In this document: one piece after another, positions 16,548 through 24,840 of the stretch
How the letters are laid out: the number at the start of each line of letters is the position of its first letter
Numbering within the stretch: the stretch's first letter is position 1
Assembly (NCBI RefSeq): GCF_021249345.1
Contig: NZ_CP089588.1
Location: forward strand, 62,001-126,000
Direction: 5' to 3'
Length of the DNA: 64,000 nucleotides
Origin: Halobacterium wangiae
GTDB taxonomy: Archaea; Halobacteriota; Halobacteria; Halobacteriales; Halobacteriaceae
The notes under the pieces: model-generated
Database searches by the model: none
Seen by the model: only the letters and a program-made list of their open reading frames with translations
What the model was told of the DNA's origin: nothing
Program-made: the position numbers and the translations under genes

Positions 16548-16949
16548 ATGAACATCGTCGACGTCGACGCGCGGGCGTTCGTGCGGTTCCTCCCCGGGGA
16601 CCTGCTGGCCGTCTTCGCGCTCGTTCTGGTCGGAACGATGCAACACGGGTCGCTGACCGCCGAGCGGTACGCCGGCGTCCTGGTCCCGTTCCTCGTCGGC
16701 TGGCTGGTCGTCGCGCCGCTGGTCGGCGCCTACGCCTCGGAAGTACTGGAGTCGACGCGCAGCGCGCTCGTGCTGGGCGTCGCGTCGTGGCTTGGCACCG
16801 ACTTCGTCGGGCAGGTGCTGCGGGGCACCGACTACTTCCCCGGCGAGGCGGACCCCGTGTTCTTCCTCGTCGCGCTGCTGTTCGGCGGACTGTTCGTCGC
16901 CGTCACGCGGTTCGCGACGCTCGTCGTCGTCGACCTCACCGGTAACTGA
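16548..16949 (+). CDS. DUF3054-family membrane protein
   Basis: The 133-residue product has four predicted helices. The opening LPGDLLAVFALVLVGTMQHG, the central LVVAPLVGAYASEVL and ASWLGTDFVGQVLRG fit the DUF3054 family, found across haloarchaea and actinobacteria and without a known role. It follows the methyltransferase closely. Its last 14 nt overlap the end of the convergent MFS gene. Confidence 0.8.
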   Translation: MNIVDVDARAFVRFLPGDLLAVFALVLVGTMQHGSLTAERYAGVLVPFLVGWLVVAPLVGAYASEVLESTRSALVLGVASWLGTDFVGQVLRGTDYFPGEADPVFFLVALLFGGLFVAVTRFATLVVVDLTGN

Positions 16950-18177
16950 GCCAGGCGGCGACGCCGGCGGCGAGCGCGGCGAACAGCGCGAGCACCGCGA
17001 ACAGCGTCGGCGGGCCGGCGTACTGGAGGACGCCGCCCGCGATGGCCGCGCCGAGCGCGCCCACGCCGAACACGCCGAGGTAGGTGTAGCCGTAGGAGAG
17101 CCCCCGGGTGCCGGCCGGCGTGTAGACGGCGACCGTCGCCTGGTACAGTGGCTGGATGACGAACAGCGTGAACCCGAGGAGCGCGCCGACCACGAGCAGC
17201 GGGACGAGACCCACCTCGGACGCCGGGAGGAACGCGAGCGCGAGGACGACGAGCGCGCCGAAGCTGACCGCGATGGCGCGCTCCGTCGAGACGCGGTCCG
17301 TGAGTTTACCACCGACGTACTGGCCGAGGACCCCCACCATCAGCAGTCCCGAGTAGGCGTACCGGTAGGGCTCTATCTCGCGGCCGGCGAACTCGACGGG
17401 CGCGAACGCGGGGAACTCCGAGAGCACGTTCGGCAGGAAGGTCAACACGCCGCGGTAGTAGAGGCCGTCGAGCATCACGACCAGCAGGATGGCCGCGAAC
17501 GGCCCGACGAGCAGCAGTTTCGACTCGGCGACGAACTCCGAGAGGGAGCCGACGCCGACGCTGCCCTTCGAGTCGCCGCCGTCGGCTTCCGCCTCCGGGA
17601 CGGCCGCGCGCTCGTCGAAGCGCACACGGACGGCGACGAGTCCGGCGACGACGGCGGGGGCGGCGAGCACGATGGCGACCGTCCGCCAGTCCGCGACGAG
17701 TAACAGCAGCGTGACCGCCAGCGGGCCGAGTGCGATACCGACGTTACCCGCGATGCCGTGGTAGGCGAACGCGTTCCCGCGAGCCTCGACACCGGTGCTA
17801 ATGAGCGAGAGCCCCGAAGGGTGGTAGACGCTCGCAGCGATCCCCCAGCAGACGAGCGCGAATCCGACGGCGAGAATCGAGGGTGCGAACGAGAGCACGA
17901 CGAAGGACGCCGCCATGCCGAACAGACAGCCAGCGATGAGGCGGCGGGAACCGAACCGGTCCGAGAGCACACCACCCGGGAGCGCGCCGAGGCCGAACAG
18001 GCCGTAGCCGACGGCCACGATGACACCGATGGTCGCCCGGTCGACCGGGAACGCCTCCAGCCACAGCGGGATGAGGATGGGGATAGAGAGTTCGTAGGTG
18101 TGGACCATCGCGTGCGCGAGGGAGACGAGGCCGACGATGGCGCGGTCGTTGCGGTTCACTGCGATCGTCTGCATCAT
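16936..18177 (-). CDS. MFS transporter
   Basis: The 413-residue protein has twelve predicted membrane helices. The A-loop motif between helices 2 and 3 is GVLSDRFGSRRLIAG, and VYHPSGLSLISTGVEARGNA resembles the fosmidomycin-resistance (Fsr) branch, which exports drugs or sugars. A second-half counterpart, GGKLTDRVSTERAIA, lies between helices 8 and 9. The substrate is unknown. Start at ATG 18177; the adjacent ATG at 18174 is equally possible. It converges on and overlaps the DUF3054 gene by 14 nt and is divergent from a small membrane protein gene. Confidence 0.85.
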   Translation of the reverse strand: MMQTIAVNRNDRAIVGLVSLAHAMVHTYELSIPILIPLWLEAFPVDRATIGVIVAVGYGLFGLGALPGGVLSDRFGSRRLIAGCLFGMAASFVVLSFAPSILAVGFALVCWGIAASVYHPSGLSLISTGVEARGNAFAYHGIAGNVGIALGPLAVTLLLLVADWRTVAIVLAAPAVVAGLVAVRVRFDERAAVPEAEADGGDSKGSVGVGSLSEFVAESKLLLVGPFAAILLVVMLDGLYYRGVLTFLPNVLSEFPAFAPVEFAGREIEPYRYAYSGLLMVGVLGQYVGGKLTDRVSTERAIAVSFGALVVLALAFLPASEVGLVPLLVVGALLGFTLFVIQPLYQATVAVYTPAGTRGLSYGYTYLGVFGVGALGAAIAGGVLQYAGPPTLFAVLALFAALAAGVAAWLSYR

Positions 18178-18323
18178 CCACGTGGGGCGTTATAGACGTG
18201 TCCAAACCGGAGACGGTTCGCGTTATCTGGTGCGTAACGGCCGACGAGCCATAACTTATGCAGTGCATTTCCCAATAGTCCGGGGAACCTTTATTGTGGT
18301 TCGGGCACAACAGTAGGACAACC

Positions 18324-18533
18324 ATGACCGGGTACTACGACGCGCTTCTCGTTCTCATTCCGGTCGCGCTCGTCGGCGTCAGCGCCGTTCTCGCGGCGAT
18401 TGGCGCGGCGAACACGACGGCCGTCACCCTCGGCGGCGTCGTCGCGGCAGGACTGGTTGCACACGGACTCTTCGTCAACGAACCGAGCTCGACCGACGCC
18501 GCCCCCGACTCGTCGTACGAACCCGCCGACTGA
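18324..18533 (+). CDS. Small two-helix membrane protein
   Basis: The 69-residue product has two adjacent hydrophobic helices (LLVLIPVALVGVSAVLAAIG and VTLGGVVAAGLVAHGLFV) and a short Ser/Asp/Pro-rich tail. ATG at 18324 was chosen; a TATA-like CCTTTATTG lies about 30 nt before it, and the palindrome CATAACTTATG (18250-18260) is further upstream. This resembles small conserved haloarchaeal membrane proteins of unknown role. It is followed by the OCD-family gene after 55 nt with its own upstream region. Confidence 0.65.
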   Translation: MTGYYDALLVLIPVALVGVSAVLAAIGAANTTAVTLGGVVAAGLVAHGLFVNEPSSTDAAPDSSYEPAD

Positions 18534-18588
18534 CGCGGCGACCCGGGCGGCCTCAATTCTTAACCCGCTGTCGGACGAATCGACGCAC

Positions 18589-19587
18589 ATGACCGAGACG
18601 CTGTTCCTCGCCGACGAGGACGTCGCCGACCTCGCCGACCCCGCCGACTACGTCGACGCCGTCCGGGAGGGGTACCGACAGCGCGGCGAGGGTGCGCCAG
18701 CGAAACCGCGGACGAAGCTCCTCAACGAGTCACCGCCGGGCATGTTCACCGCGTACGCAGCCGTCCTCCCGGAGACCGGCGCGATGGGGGGCTACATGTA
18801 CAGCGCCGGGTTCGAGGAGCGGGACGCGTGGTTCGTCACGCCGCTGTTCGACGCGACGACGGGGGAACCGCTCGCCATCGTCGACGGGGCGCGGATGAAC
18901 CCGTTCAAGACTGGTGCCGTTGGCGCCGTCGGCGTCGACGCACTCGCTCGCGAGGACGCCAACACGCTCGCCGTGATCGGCAGCGGCGCACAGGCACGGG
19001 GACAGCTCCGCGCGACGGCGACCGTGCGAGACCTCGACACCGTCTGGGTGTACTCCCCGACGAAGGAGCACCGCGAGTCGTTCGCCGCGGAGATGAACGA
19101 GCGGCTCGACGCGTCGGTCGCAGCCGTCGCGTCTAGCGCGGCGGCAGTCGAGGAGGCGGACGTCGTCGTCACCGCAACGAAGGCGAGCGAACCCGTCTTC
19201 GACGGCGAGAACCTCGCGGATGGCGCCCACGTCACCGCAATGGGGCAGTACGACCCGAACAAGCGGGAACTGGACGCGGCCACCATCGAGCGCTCCGTCT
19301 ACGTGCCTGACCTCCGTGAACGCGCGACGCAGGACGCCGGGTCGTTCATCCAGGCGATCGAGGAGGGCGTCGTCACGCCAGACCACGTCCACGCAGAACT
19401 CGGCGAGGTGGTCGCCGGACACGCTACGGGACGAGAGTCGCCCGAGGACGTCACCGTCTTCGACAGCGGCGGCACGGGCATCGAGACGGCTGCCGCGGCC
19501 TACATGCTCTACGAGCGCGCGGTCGAACGCGGCCGGGGCACCGAGATCGAGTTCGCGCCGGCCAGCGAGGCGCTCACCGGCGAGTAG
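18589..19587 (+). CDS. Ornithine cyclodeaminase / mu-crystallin / alanine dehydrogenase family enzyme
   Basis: The 332-residue product belongs to the OCD/mu-crystallin superfamily. The dinucleotide-binding segment is TLAVIGSGAQARGQLRA (about residues 125-141), and the substrate Arg/Lys region is near KPRTKLLNESPPGMF. VVVTATKASEPVFDG and AHVTAMGQYDPNKREL are typical. Members include ornithine cyclodeaminase, the archaeal alanine dehydrogenase of Archaeoglobus and imino-acid reductases; which one applies is not decided by sequence alone. It converges on the presenilin-type protease gene with a 157-nt gap. Confidence 0.88.
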   Translation: MTETLFLADEDVADLADPADYVDAVREGYRQRGEGAPAKPRTKLLNESPPGMFTAYAAVLPETGAMGGYMYSAGFEERDAWFVTPLFDATTGEPLAIVDGARMNPFKTGAVGAVGVDALAREDANTLAVIGSGAQARGQLRATATVRDLDTVWVYSPTKEHRESFAAEMNERLDASVAAVASSAAAVEEADVVVTATKASEPVFDGENLADGAHVTAMGQYDPNKRELDAATIERSVYVPDLRERATQDAGSFIQAIEEGVVTPDHVHAELGEVVAGHATGRESPEDVTVFDSGGTGIETAAAAYMLYERAVERGRGTEIEFAPASEALTGE

Positions 19588-19744
19588 TCCGAGAGTTTAC
19601 GTACCAGAGCGGGACCAGGCCCGCCCGTGACCTGAGAACGTGCGTGGAGCGGCCAGCGGGAGTGCGGCGGCACCCTCCACGAGACCGCAGTGAGTGCTCC
19701 GGCCAGCCTCGCCCGGAGCGCCCACCGGCCGTCGCCTGTTCGCC

Positions 19745-20695
19745 CTACACCCACTGCGCGAGGCCGAGTGCCTCCACGAGCGGGATTCCCGCAGCGAGTG
19801 CGCCGACCAGGTAGCCGAGGATGGCGCCCCCGTTCAACAGCGGTAGCCCCGCGTGCGCCCGCCCCTCGAACACCATCCGCATCAGGACAAGTAGCCCCAT
19901 CATCGTCCCGACGATCGCGGTCAGCGCGGCGAGTTCCACGCCGAACACCTCCGGCGTGTCGAGGAAGAACGCGGCACTCGCCACGAGAATCGACGGCATC
20001 ACGGCGTCGCCGAGGCCGATGAAGTACGCGCCCCGGTCCGGACCCGATTCGTCGCGTTCGCCCTCGGCTGCCGACTCGGCCACCTCCTCGGCGTCCTCGC
20101 GGAAGGAGTAGTCGAGCGTCGTCGGGACGACCAGCACGACCGGGAGCCTGAGCTCCATCACGCCGGAGGCGAGCGTCAGCATGTGTTCCGTGCCGTAGAC
20201 ACTGATGGCGTCGTAGACGGCGAGCGCCGTCAGCAACACGATCGCCGGCAGGATGCCGAAACTGATGCCGAACAGCGCCGCGGCACCCATCCCCATGATG
20301 GCGCCGGCGCCGTCGATGACCCACCACTCGGGGTAGGCGTACAGCGCGACCACGAGGACGGCCGCGGGGACGTACGCCGCGAGGTTCACGCCCGCGACGT
20401 CGACGGCGGGGAGCGCGACACCGAAGACGTAGGACGCGATGAACCCGCTCGTCAGCAGCACGAATCCGCGGAGGATCCACTGGACATCGTACTTGATGAC
20501 GAGCAGGATCGCAGCCGTGACGACCAGCAGGAAGCCGACGTAGAAGACGCTGTTGAGCGGGTTCTGGGGGTCCTCCGTCGACTGGAGGCCCGCGTCCTCG
20601 AACGGTTCGAGGAGCGCGAGCGCGCCGAACTGGACGACGAGAAAGAGGCCGACGACGACGCCGAGCACAGCGACGACGCGGGTCGAGTCATTCAT
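19745..20695 (-). CDS. Presenilin/signal-peptide-peptidase-type aspartyl membrane protease
   Basis: The 316-residue protein has about nine membrane helices and both catalytic aspartate motifs of A22-like proteases: YD in ALAVYDAISVYGTEHM and GxGD in IGLGDAVMPS. In place of the PAL motif of eukaryotic presenilins it has GLPLLNGGAILGY, the form I expect in haloarchaeal homologues. A charged cytoplasmic loop (DAEEVAESAAEGERDESG) lies between the two catalytic helices. Such enzymes cleave helices within the membrane; the substrates here are unknown. It precedes no obvious operon partner; gar1-srp19 lie upstream on the same strand. Confidence 0.88.
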   Translation of the reverse strand: MNDSTRVVAVLGVVVGLFLVVQFGALALLEPFEDAGLQSTEDPQNPLNSVFYVGFLLVVTAAILLVIKYDVQWILRGFVLLTSGFIASYVFGVALPAVDVAGVNLAAYVPAAVLVVALYAYPEWWVIDGAGAIMGMGAAALFGISFGILPAIVLLTALAVYDAISVYGTEHMLTLASGVMELRLPVVLVVPTTLDYSFREDAEEVAESAAEGERDESGPDRGAYFIGLGDAVMPSILVASAAFFLDTPEVFGVELAALTAIVGTMMGLLVLMRMVFEGRAHAGLPLLNGGAILGYLVGALAAGIPLVEALGLAQWV

Positions 20696-20747
20696 ACCCA
20701 GGTTCTCTCACCCGCCCCGCTTTGGTGTTGCGACTCGGGCGAACCAG

Positions 20748-20975
20748 TCACCGGACGTACAGCGTCTGCCCGACGAGCGCCGGCAGGTGGACGCCGCGGT
20801 CCGGCGTGACCGAGAGGTACGGCCGTTCGATCGGCCCGAACACGTCCACGACGCGGCCGACCGAGTCCAGGTTCTGGTCGACGACGCTGGCCCCGATGTC
20901 CGGGTGCTGCTCGTCGTCGCAGCGCACGACCGCGACGTTCTGTGCGGTTCGCACCACGTCGCCGGCGCGACGCAT
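20748..20975 (-). CDS. gar1: H/ACA RNP component Gar1
   Basis: The 75-residue product matches archaeal Gar1: a single beta-barrel with VRCDDEQHPDIGASVVDQN and SVGRVVDVFGPIERPYLSV, where the latter is the family core. Gar1 binds the Cbf5 pseudouridine synthase in H/ACA RNPs and speeds product release. Its ATG overlaps the srp19 stop by one base (TGATG), so the two RNA-protein genes are translated together. Confidence 0.88.
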   Translation of the reverse strand: MRRAGDVVRTAQNVAVVRCDDEQHPDIGASVVDQNLDSVGRVVDVFGPIERPYLSVTPDRGVHLPALVGQTLYVR

Positions 20976-21256
20976 CAGTCCCGGAGCGCCGTCACGTACG
21001 CGGCGACGGCCTGCAGGAGGTCGGACTTCCCGGCGTCGTCGGCGTCCTTAACGAGGACGCGACCCGAGCCCTCCCAGTGGCGCCTGGGGTAGGCGACGTC
21101 GCGTTCGACGACGGCGTCGTAGCCGACCTGCTGGACAGCGGTCGCGATCTCGTCGACGGTCGGCTCTTCGACCGCGAGCGAGCTGGGGACGCGACGTCCC
21201 TCGCGGCGGGAGAGCGTCGCGTCGAAGTAGGCGGGCCAGATGACGTTCTCGACCAT
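20975..21256 (-). CDS. srp19: Signal recognition particle 19 kDa protein
   Basis: The 93-residue product is SRP19, which binds the tips of helices 6 and 8 of 7S RNA and helps load SRP54. [20 protein letters not shown] is the signature N terminus, including the R-x-x-G-R-R-V-P loop, and [21 protein letters not shown] follows. It is cotranscribed with gar1 through a 1-nt overlap. ATG at 21256 gives the expected length. Confidence 0.93.
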   Translation of the reverse strand: MVENVIWPAYFDATLSRREGRRVPSSLAVEEPTVDEIATAVQQVGYDAVVERDVAYPRRHWEGSGRVLVKDADDAGKSDLLQAVAAYVTALRD

Positions 21257-21320
21257 GGCGGAGCGTACCGGTTCACGCGGTTAAATGGTATCGGAGCGTG
21301 CCGCGACGGACGGAGCCGCG

Positions 21321-22439
21321 TTACCGGCGAGCGAGCAGCGCGGCGCCGAGCACGGCGACGACGGCGGCAGGTACGCCGAACCCGGGGACACCGCCGCCGG
21401 ACTCGTCGTCAGTGGTGTCGGCCGTGGTCGTCGCGTCGGCCGTCGTGGTCGTTGGCGCTGCAGTCGTCGTGGTCGTGGTGTTAGCGTCGGCGTACGCCTC
21501 GGGGTGGAACGCCTGGGCCATCTGCGTCATCGGCTCGACGATGCGCGGCGCGGGCTGACTGAGGTGGTTCGTGTCCACGACGACGATGTTCCCCTCCTCC
21601 CAGGCGGTCGTGTTCCGGACGACCGAGTCCTGAGGGATGTACGAGCGGGAGTCGTTGCCGAGTTGCTCCGGGGGGACGCTGACGACGACGAACTCGGGGT
21701 CCTGCTGGGCGATGAACTCCTCGGAGAGCTGCGGGTACGGCTGGCTGGTGTTCGCCTCGTTGGCGACGTTGTGACCGCCGGCTCTCTCGATTATCTGGCC
21801 GACGAAGGTGTTCGGGCCAGCGGTGTAGCCGGCTTCCGTCCCCCAGTAGACGCGGGGTCTCTCCTCGCCAGCGACGGCCTCCTCGACCGTCTGGACGCGG
21901 TCGCGCATCTCGGAGACGGTCTCCTCGGCGCCCGCGCACTCGCCGGTGAGCTGGCCGATGAGCTGGGTCTTGTTGTAGATGCTGTCGACGGAGTCGGCCA
22001 GTTCGAAGCGGTAGACGGTGATGCCGGCGCCGCGGATCTGCTGGACCGAGTCGTTGTCGATGGTGTTCGGTGCGAGCACCAGGTCGGGGTCCAGGCTGAT
22101 GACCTGCTCGACGTTCACCGTCGACGGGAAGCCGGAGGTCACGACCTCCCGCGACTCGGCGCCCTCGAGGTAGCCGCCGAACTGCGAGATACCGACGACC
22201 TTCTCGCGGCCGCCGATCTCCCACATCGTCTGTGCTGCACTCGGGTTCAACGTGACGACGCGTTCTGGTTCCGCGTCGACAGTGACCTGGTGGTCGCTGG
22301 CGTCGGAGTCGGTCAGTGGGAACTCACACTCCAGTGCGCCGCCGTCCTGTGCACCGATGGCGCCGGCGGCACCCGCGGCCGGCACCACCGCACTCAGAAT
22401 CAGTAGGACTACACCAACTGCAGTTGCAGTTCTGTGCAT
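21321..22439 (-). CDS. btuF: PGF-CTERM-anchored ABC substrate-binding protein, BtuF/FepB-like
   Basis: The 372-residue protein has an N-terminal signal peptide (residues 1-30), a type III binding domain (VTVDAEPERVVTLNPSAAQTMWEIGG, then ISLDPDLVLAPNT), a Thr-rich spacer (about 315-345) and a C-terminal GGGVPGFGVPAAVVAVLG plus Arg end. That tail is a PGF-CTERM signal, so archaeosortase A should cut it and attach a lipid. The domain binds cobamides, haem or ferric chelates. Because the divergent btuC-btuD pair is adjacent and haloarchaeal btuCDF salvages corrinoids, cobalamin is the first guess, but iron-siderophore is not excluded. The dyad at 22468-22486 lies in the shared promoter region. 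Confidence 0.85.
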   Translation of the reverse strand: MHRTATAVGVVLLILSAVVPAAGAAGAIGAQDGGALECEFPLTDSDASDHQVTVDAEPERVVTLNPSAAQTMWEIGGREKVVGISQFGGYLEGAESREVVTSGFPSTVNVEQVISLDPDLVLAPNTIDNDSVQQIRGAGITVYRFELADSVDSIYNKTQLIGQLTGECAGAEETVSEMRDRVQTVEEAVAGEERPRVYWGTEAGYTAGPNTFVGQIIERAGGHNVANEANTSQPYPQLSEEFIAQQDPEFVVVSVPPEQLGNDSRSYIPQDSVVRNTTAWEEGNIVVVDTNHLSQPAPRIVEPMTQMAQAFHPEAYADANTTTTTTAAPTTTTADATTTADTTDDESGGGVPGFGVPAAVVAVLGAALLARR

Positions 22440-22467
22440 ACACCACCGAGGCCACTAACGCAATAAA

Positions 22468-22486
22468 TATTTGTCTAAAGCAAATA
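22468..22486. promoter_or_regulatory. 19-nt inverted repeat between divergent btuF and btuC
   Basis: TATTTG (22468-22473) and CAAATA (22481-22486) are perfect inverted arms around a 7-nt spacer in the AT-rich 58-nt region between two divergent transport genes. The site starts 28 nt beyond btuF and ends 11 nt before the btuC ATG, so it would cover both core promoters. Size and position fit an operator for a metal- or cofactor-responsive dimeric repressor (inference). Confidence 0.5.
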
Positions 22487-22497
22487 CGGTTGTAGTG

Positions 22498-23601
22498 ATG
22501 CGCGCGTTCACCCGGGCGAGTCTCTGGACCGCCGCCACCTTCGCCGTCCTCGTGGCAGTCATGCTCGCCAGTGCGACCATGGGCCACGCCTCCATCCCAG
22601 TCGACCAGGTGGCCCTCGCGGCCCTGGAGACGGTTGCCGTCCCCACCTCGGTCTCTCCGTTCGTCGACTCGGCGACGCTTCCCGTCGTCGGGTCGCTCCC
22701 TTGGCCTGCCATCGACGTGGGCTACAGTTCCCCCCTCCAGTTCGACGTCCCCGGCGAGGCACAGTACATCGTCGGCCAGCTCCGCATGCCCCGTATCGTG
22801 CTCGGCGCGACCGTCGGCGCCGCGCTCGCGGTCGCCGGCGCCGTCATGCAGGGGTTCTTCCGCAACCCGATGGCCGACCCCTCTATCATCGGCGTCTCCT
22901 CCGGCGCCGCGGTGGGTGCAGTCACCGTCATCGCGTTCCCCGCGCTCCTCCCGTTCGGCGTTCAGGTGGCCGCGTTCGGCGGCGCGCTCGTCGCGGCGTT
23001 CGCCGTCTACCTCCTCGCGACACAGGACGGCCACACGCCCGTCGCGACGCTCCTGCTGGCTGGCATCGCCGTCCAGACGTTCCTCGGCGCGGTCACCTCC
23101 TTCGTCGTCGTGAAGTCCGGGAAGAGCATCCGCGAGGCGATCTACTGGCTGATGGGGCACCTCAACGGGAGCCGCTGGCACGAGGTCGAACTCGCGCTCC
23201 CGACGGTGCTCGTCGGCACGGTAGTCTTGTTCGCGTACGCGCGGGACATGAACGTCCTTCTCGCCGGCGAGGAGGACGCCCACACCCTCGGCGTCGACGT
23301 CGAGCGCACGAAGCGACTGCTGCTCGTGGTGGCGAGTGTCGTCACCGCCGCCGCCGTCGCCGTCGCGGGCGTCATCGGCTTCGTCGGTCTCGTCGTCCCG
23401 CACGCGATGCGCCTGCTCGTCGGCCCCGACCACCGCGTCCTCCTCCCCACGTCTGCGTTCGCCGGCGGCGCGTTCCTCGTCGTCGCCGACACGTTCGCCC
23501 GCACGGGCGCAGCCGAACTCCCCGTCGGCATCGTCACCGCGTTCGTCGGCGCCCCGTTCTTCCTCTACCTGCTCCGCGACCGGGAGGTGCGTGCGCTGTG
23601 A
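22498..23601 (+). CDS. btuC: ABC transporter permease, BtuC/FecCD family
   Basis: The 367-residue product has about ten helices of the FecCD/BtuC family. The first-helix block [22 protein letters not shown] and [23 protein letters not shown] are the family signatures, and [23 protein letters not shown] is the coupling region. An extra segment of about 45 residues (near 40-85) precedes the conserved part. It moves the corrinoid or ferric chelate delivered by the divergent binding protein. ATG at 22498 is used; TTG at 22471 lies within the operator and is unlikely. Its TGA overlaps the GTG of the ATPase gene by 4 nt. Confidence 0.92.
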   Translation: MRAFTRASLWTAATFAVLVAVMLASATMGHASIPVDQVALAALETVAVPTSVSPFVDSATLPVVGSLPWPAIDVGYSSPLQFDVPGEAQYIVGQLRMPRIVLGATVGAALAVAGAVMQGFFRNPMADPSIIGVSSGAAVGAVTVIAFPALLPFGVQVAAFGGALVAAFAVYLLATQDGHTPVATLLLAGIAVQTFLGAVTSFVVVKSGKSIREAIYWLMGHLNGSRWHEVELALPTVLVGTVVLFAYARDMNVLLAGEEDAHTLGVDVERTKRLLLVVASVVTAAAVAVAGVIGFVGLVVPHAMRLLVGPDHRVLLPTSAFAGGAFLVVADTFARTGAAELPVGIVTAFVGAPFFLYLLRDREVRAL

Positions 23602-24797
23602 CCCTCGACGTCCGGGACGTGGACGTGGAGCTGGGCGGCGAACTGATCCTCGACGCCGTCAGCGCGACTGTGGCGGACGGGCGCCTCGTCGGCGTCGTCG
23701 GGCCGAACGGCGCGGGGAAGTCGACGCTGCTGCGCGCGATGAACGGCGTCGTCGAACCGGCTGTCGGGACGGTCCTCGTCGACGACGAAGCGGTCGAGGA
23801 GCTCTCATCGAAGGCCGCCAGCCGGCGCATCGCCAGCGTCCCCCAGGACACCCACGTCTCCTTCGAGTTCACCGTGCGCCAGACCGTCGAGATGGGGCGC
23901 CACCCCCACGTCCCACGGTTCGGTACGGACGACGACCCCGGCGCCGTCGACCGCGCGATGGAGCGCGCGGAGGTCGCGCAGTTCGCGGACCGCGACGTCA
24001 CCTCGCTGTCCGGCGGCGAGACCCAGCGCGTGCTGTTGGCGCGCGCGCTCGCCCAGCAGGCGCCCGTCCTCCTGCTCGACGAACCGACGGCGAGCCTCGA
24101 CGTGAACCACCAGATCCGGACGCTCGAACTCGTCCGTGGTCTCGCCGACGACGCCGACCGCGCGGTCGTCGCGGCCATCCACGACCTCGATCTGGCCGCG
24201 CGCTACTGCGACGAACTCGTCCTCCTGGCGGACGGTCGGGTCGTCGACTCCGGGCGCCCCGAGGACGTCCTCACCCCCGCCGCGGTGAGAGACGCCTTCG
24301 ACGCGCGAGTCGCGGTCGGCACGGACCCGACGACGGGCGCGCCCACGGTCACGCCGCTCCCCGACGTCGAGGACGGCGTCGACCGCCGCGTGCACGTTCT
24401 CGGCGGCGGTGAGACTGGGGCGCCACTGATTCGCCGCCTCGCGGACGCTGGCGTCGTCGTGACCGTCGGCCCGGTCGTCGAGGGCGACGTCGACCACGAG
24501 ACGGCCCGCCGGTTCGGCGCGGACGTCGTGACCGTCCCGCCGTTCGCCGGTGCCGACGACGGGGTCGGGCGCGCTCGCGAACTGGTCGACGCTGCCGACG
24601 CCGTGGTCGTCGCCGCCGACGCCGCCGGACTCGGGGCGAACCCGGCGCTCCGGCGGCGAGCGGCGAACGCCCTGGTCGTCGGCGACGGACCGACGGGAAC
24701 CCGGGTCACTCCCGGCGGACTCGTTCCAGCACTCGCCGCCCTCGACGACGAGAGCGGCCAGTTCGCGCTGGCTGACGGCGGTAACGACGAGGAGTGA
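23598..24797 (+). CDS. btuD: ABC transporter ATP-binding protein BtuD with a C-terminal extra domain
   Basis: The 399-residue product begins with a normal ABC ATPase (residues 1 to about 245): Walker [11 protein letters not shown]-loop in [10 protein letters not shown], signature [15 protein letters not shown], Walker B VLLLDEP, and the switch His in [15 protein letters not shown]. It ends with a further domain of about 140 residues that starts [19 protein letters not shown], a Rossmann-like Gly-rich turn, followed by [14 protein letters not shown]. Other haloarchaeal BtuD proteins are also near 400 residues. The extra domain could bind a nucleotide or the cargo, but this is unproven. The start GTG overlaps the btuC stop, and the last gene of the operon is this one. 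Confidence 0.9.
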   Translation: MTLDVRDVDVELGGELILDAVSATVADGRLVGVVGPNGAGKSTLLRAMNGVVEPAVGTVLVDDEAVEELSSKAASRRIASVPQDTHVSFEFTVRQTVEMGRHPHVPRFGTDDDPGAVDRAMERAEVAQFADRDVTSLSGGETQRVLLARALAQQAPVLLLDEPTASLDVNHQIRTLELVRGLADDADRAVVAAIHDLDLAARYCDELVLLADGRVVDSGRPEDVLTPAAVRDAFDARVAVGTDPTTGAPTVTPLPDVEDGVDRRVHVLGGGETGAPLIRRLADAGVVVTVGPVVEGDVDHETARRFGADVVTVPPFAGADDGVGRARELVDAADAVVVAADAAGLGANPALRRRAANALVVGDGPTGTRVTPGGLVPALAALDDESGQFALADGGNDEE

Positions 24798-24840
24798 CGC
24801 GGCCACGTCGCCTATGTACGTCGGGCCCACAGGTGGGGCC

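Noticed and set aside
22701-24797. Reading the ATP-binding gene as a 698-residue protein
   Set aside because: The first 299 residues are an Arg-rich shadow of btuC. The GTG at 23598, overlapping the btuC stop, begins the real ABC domain.
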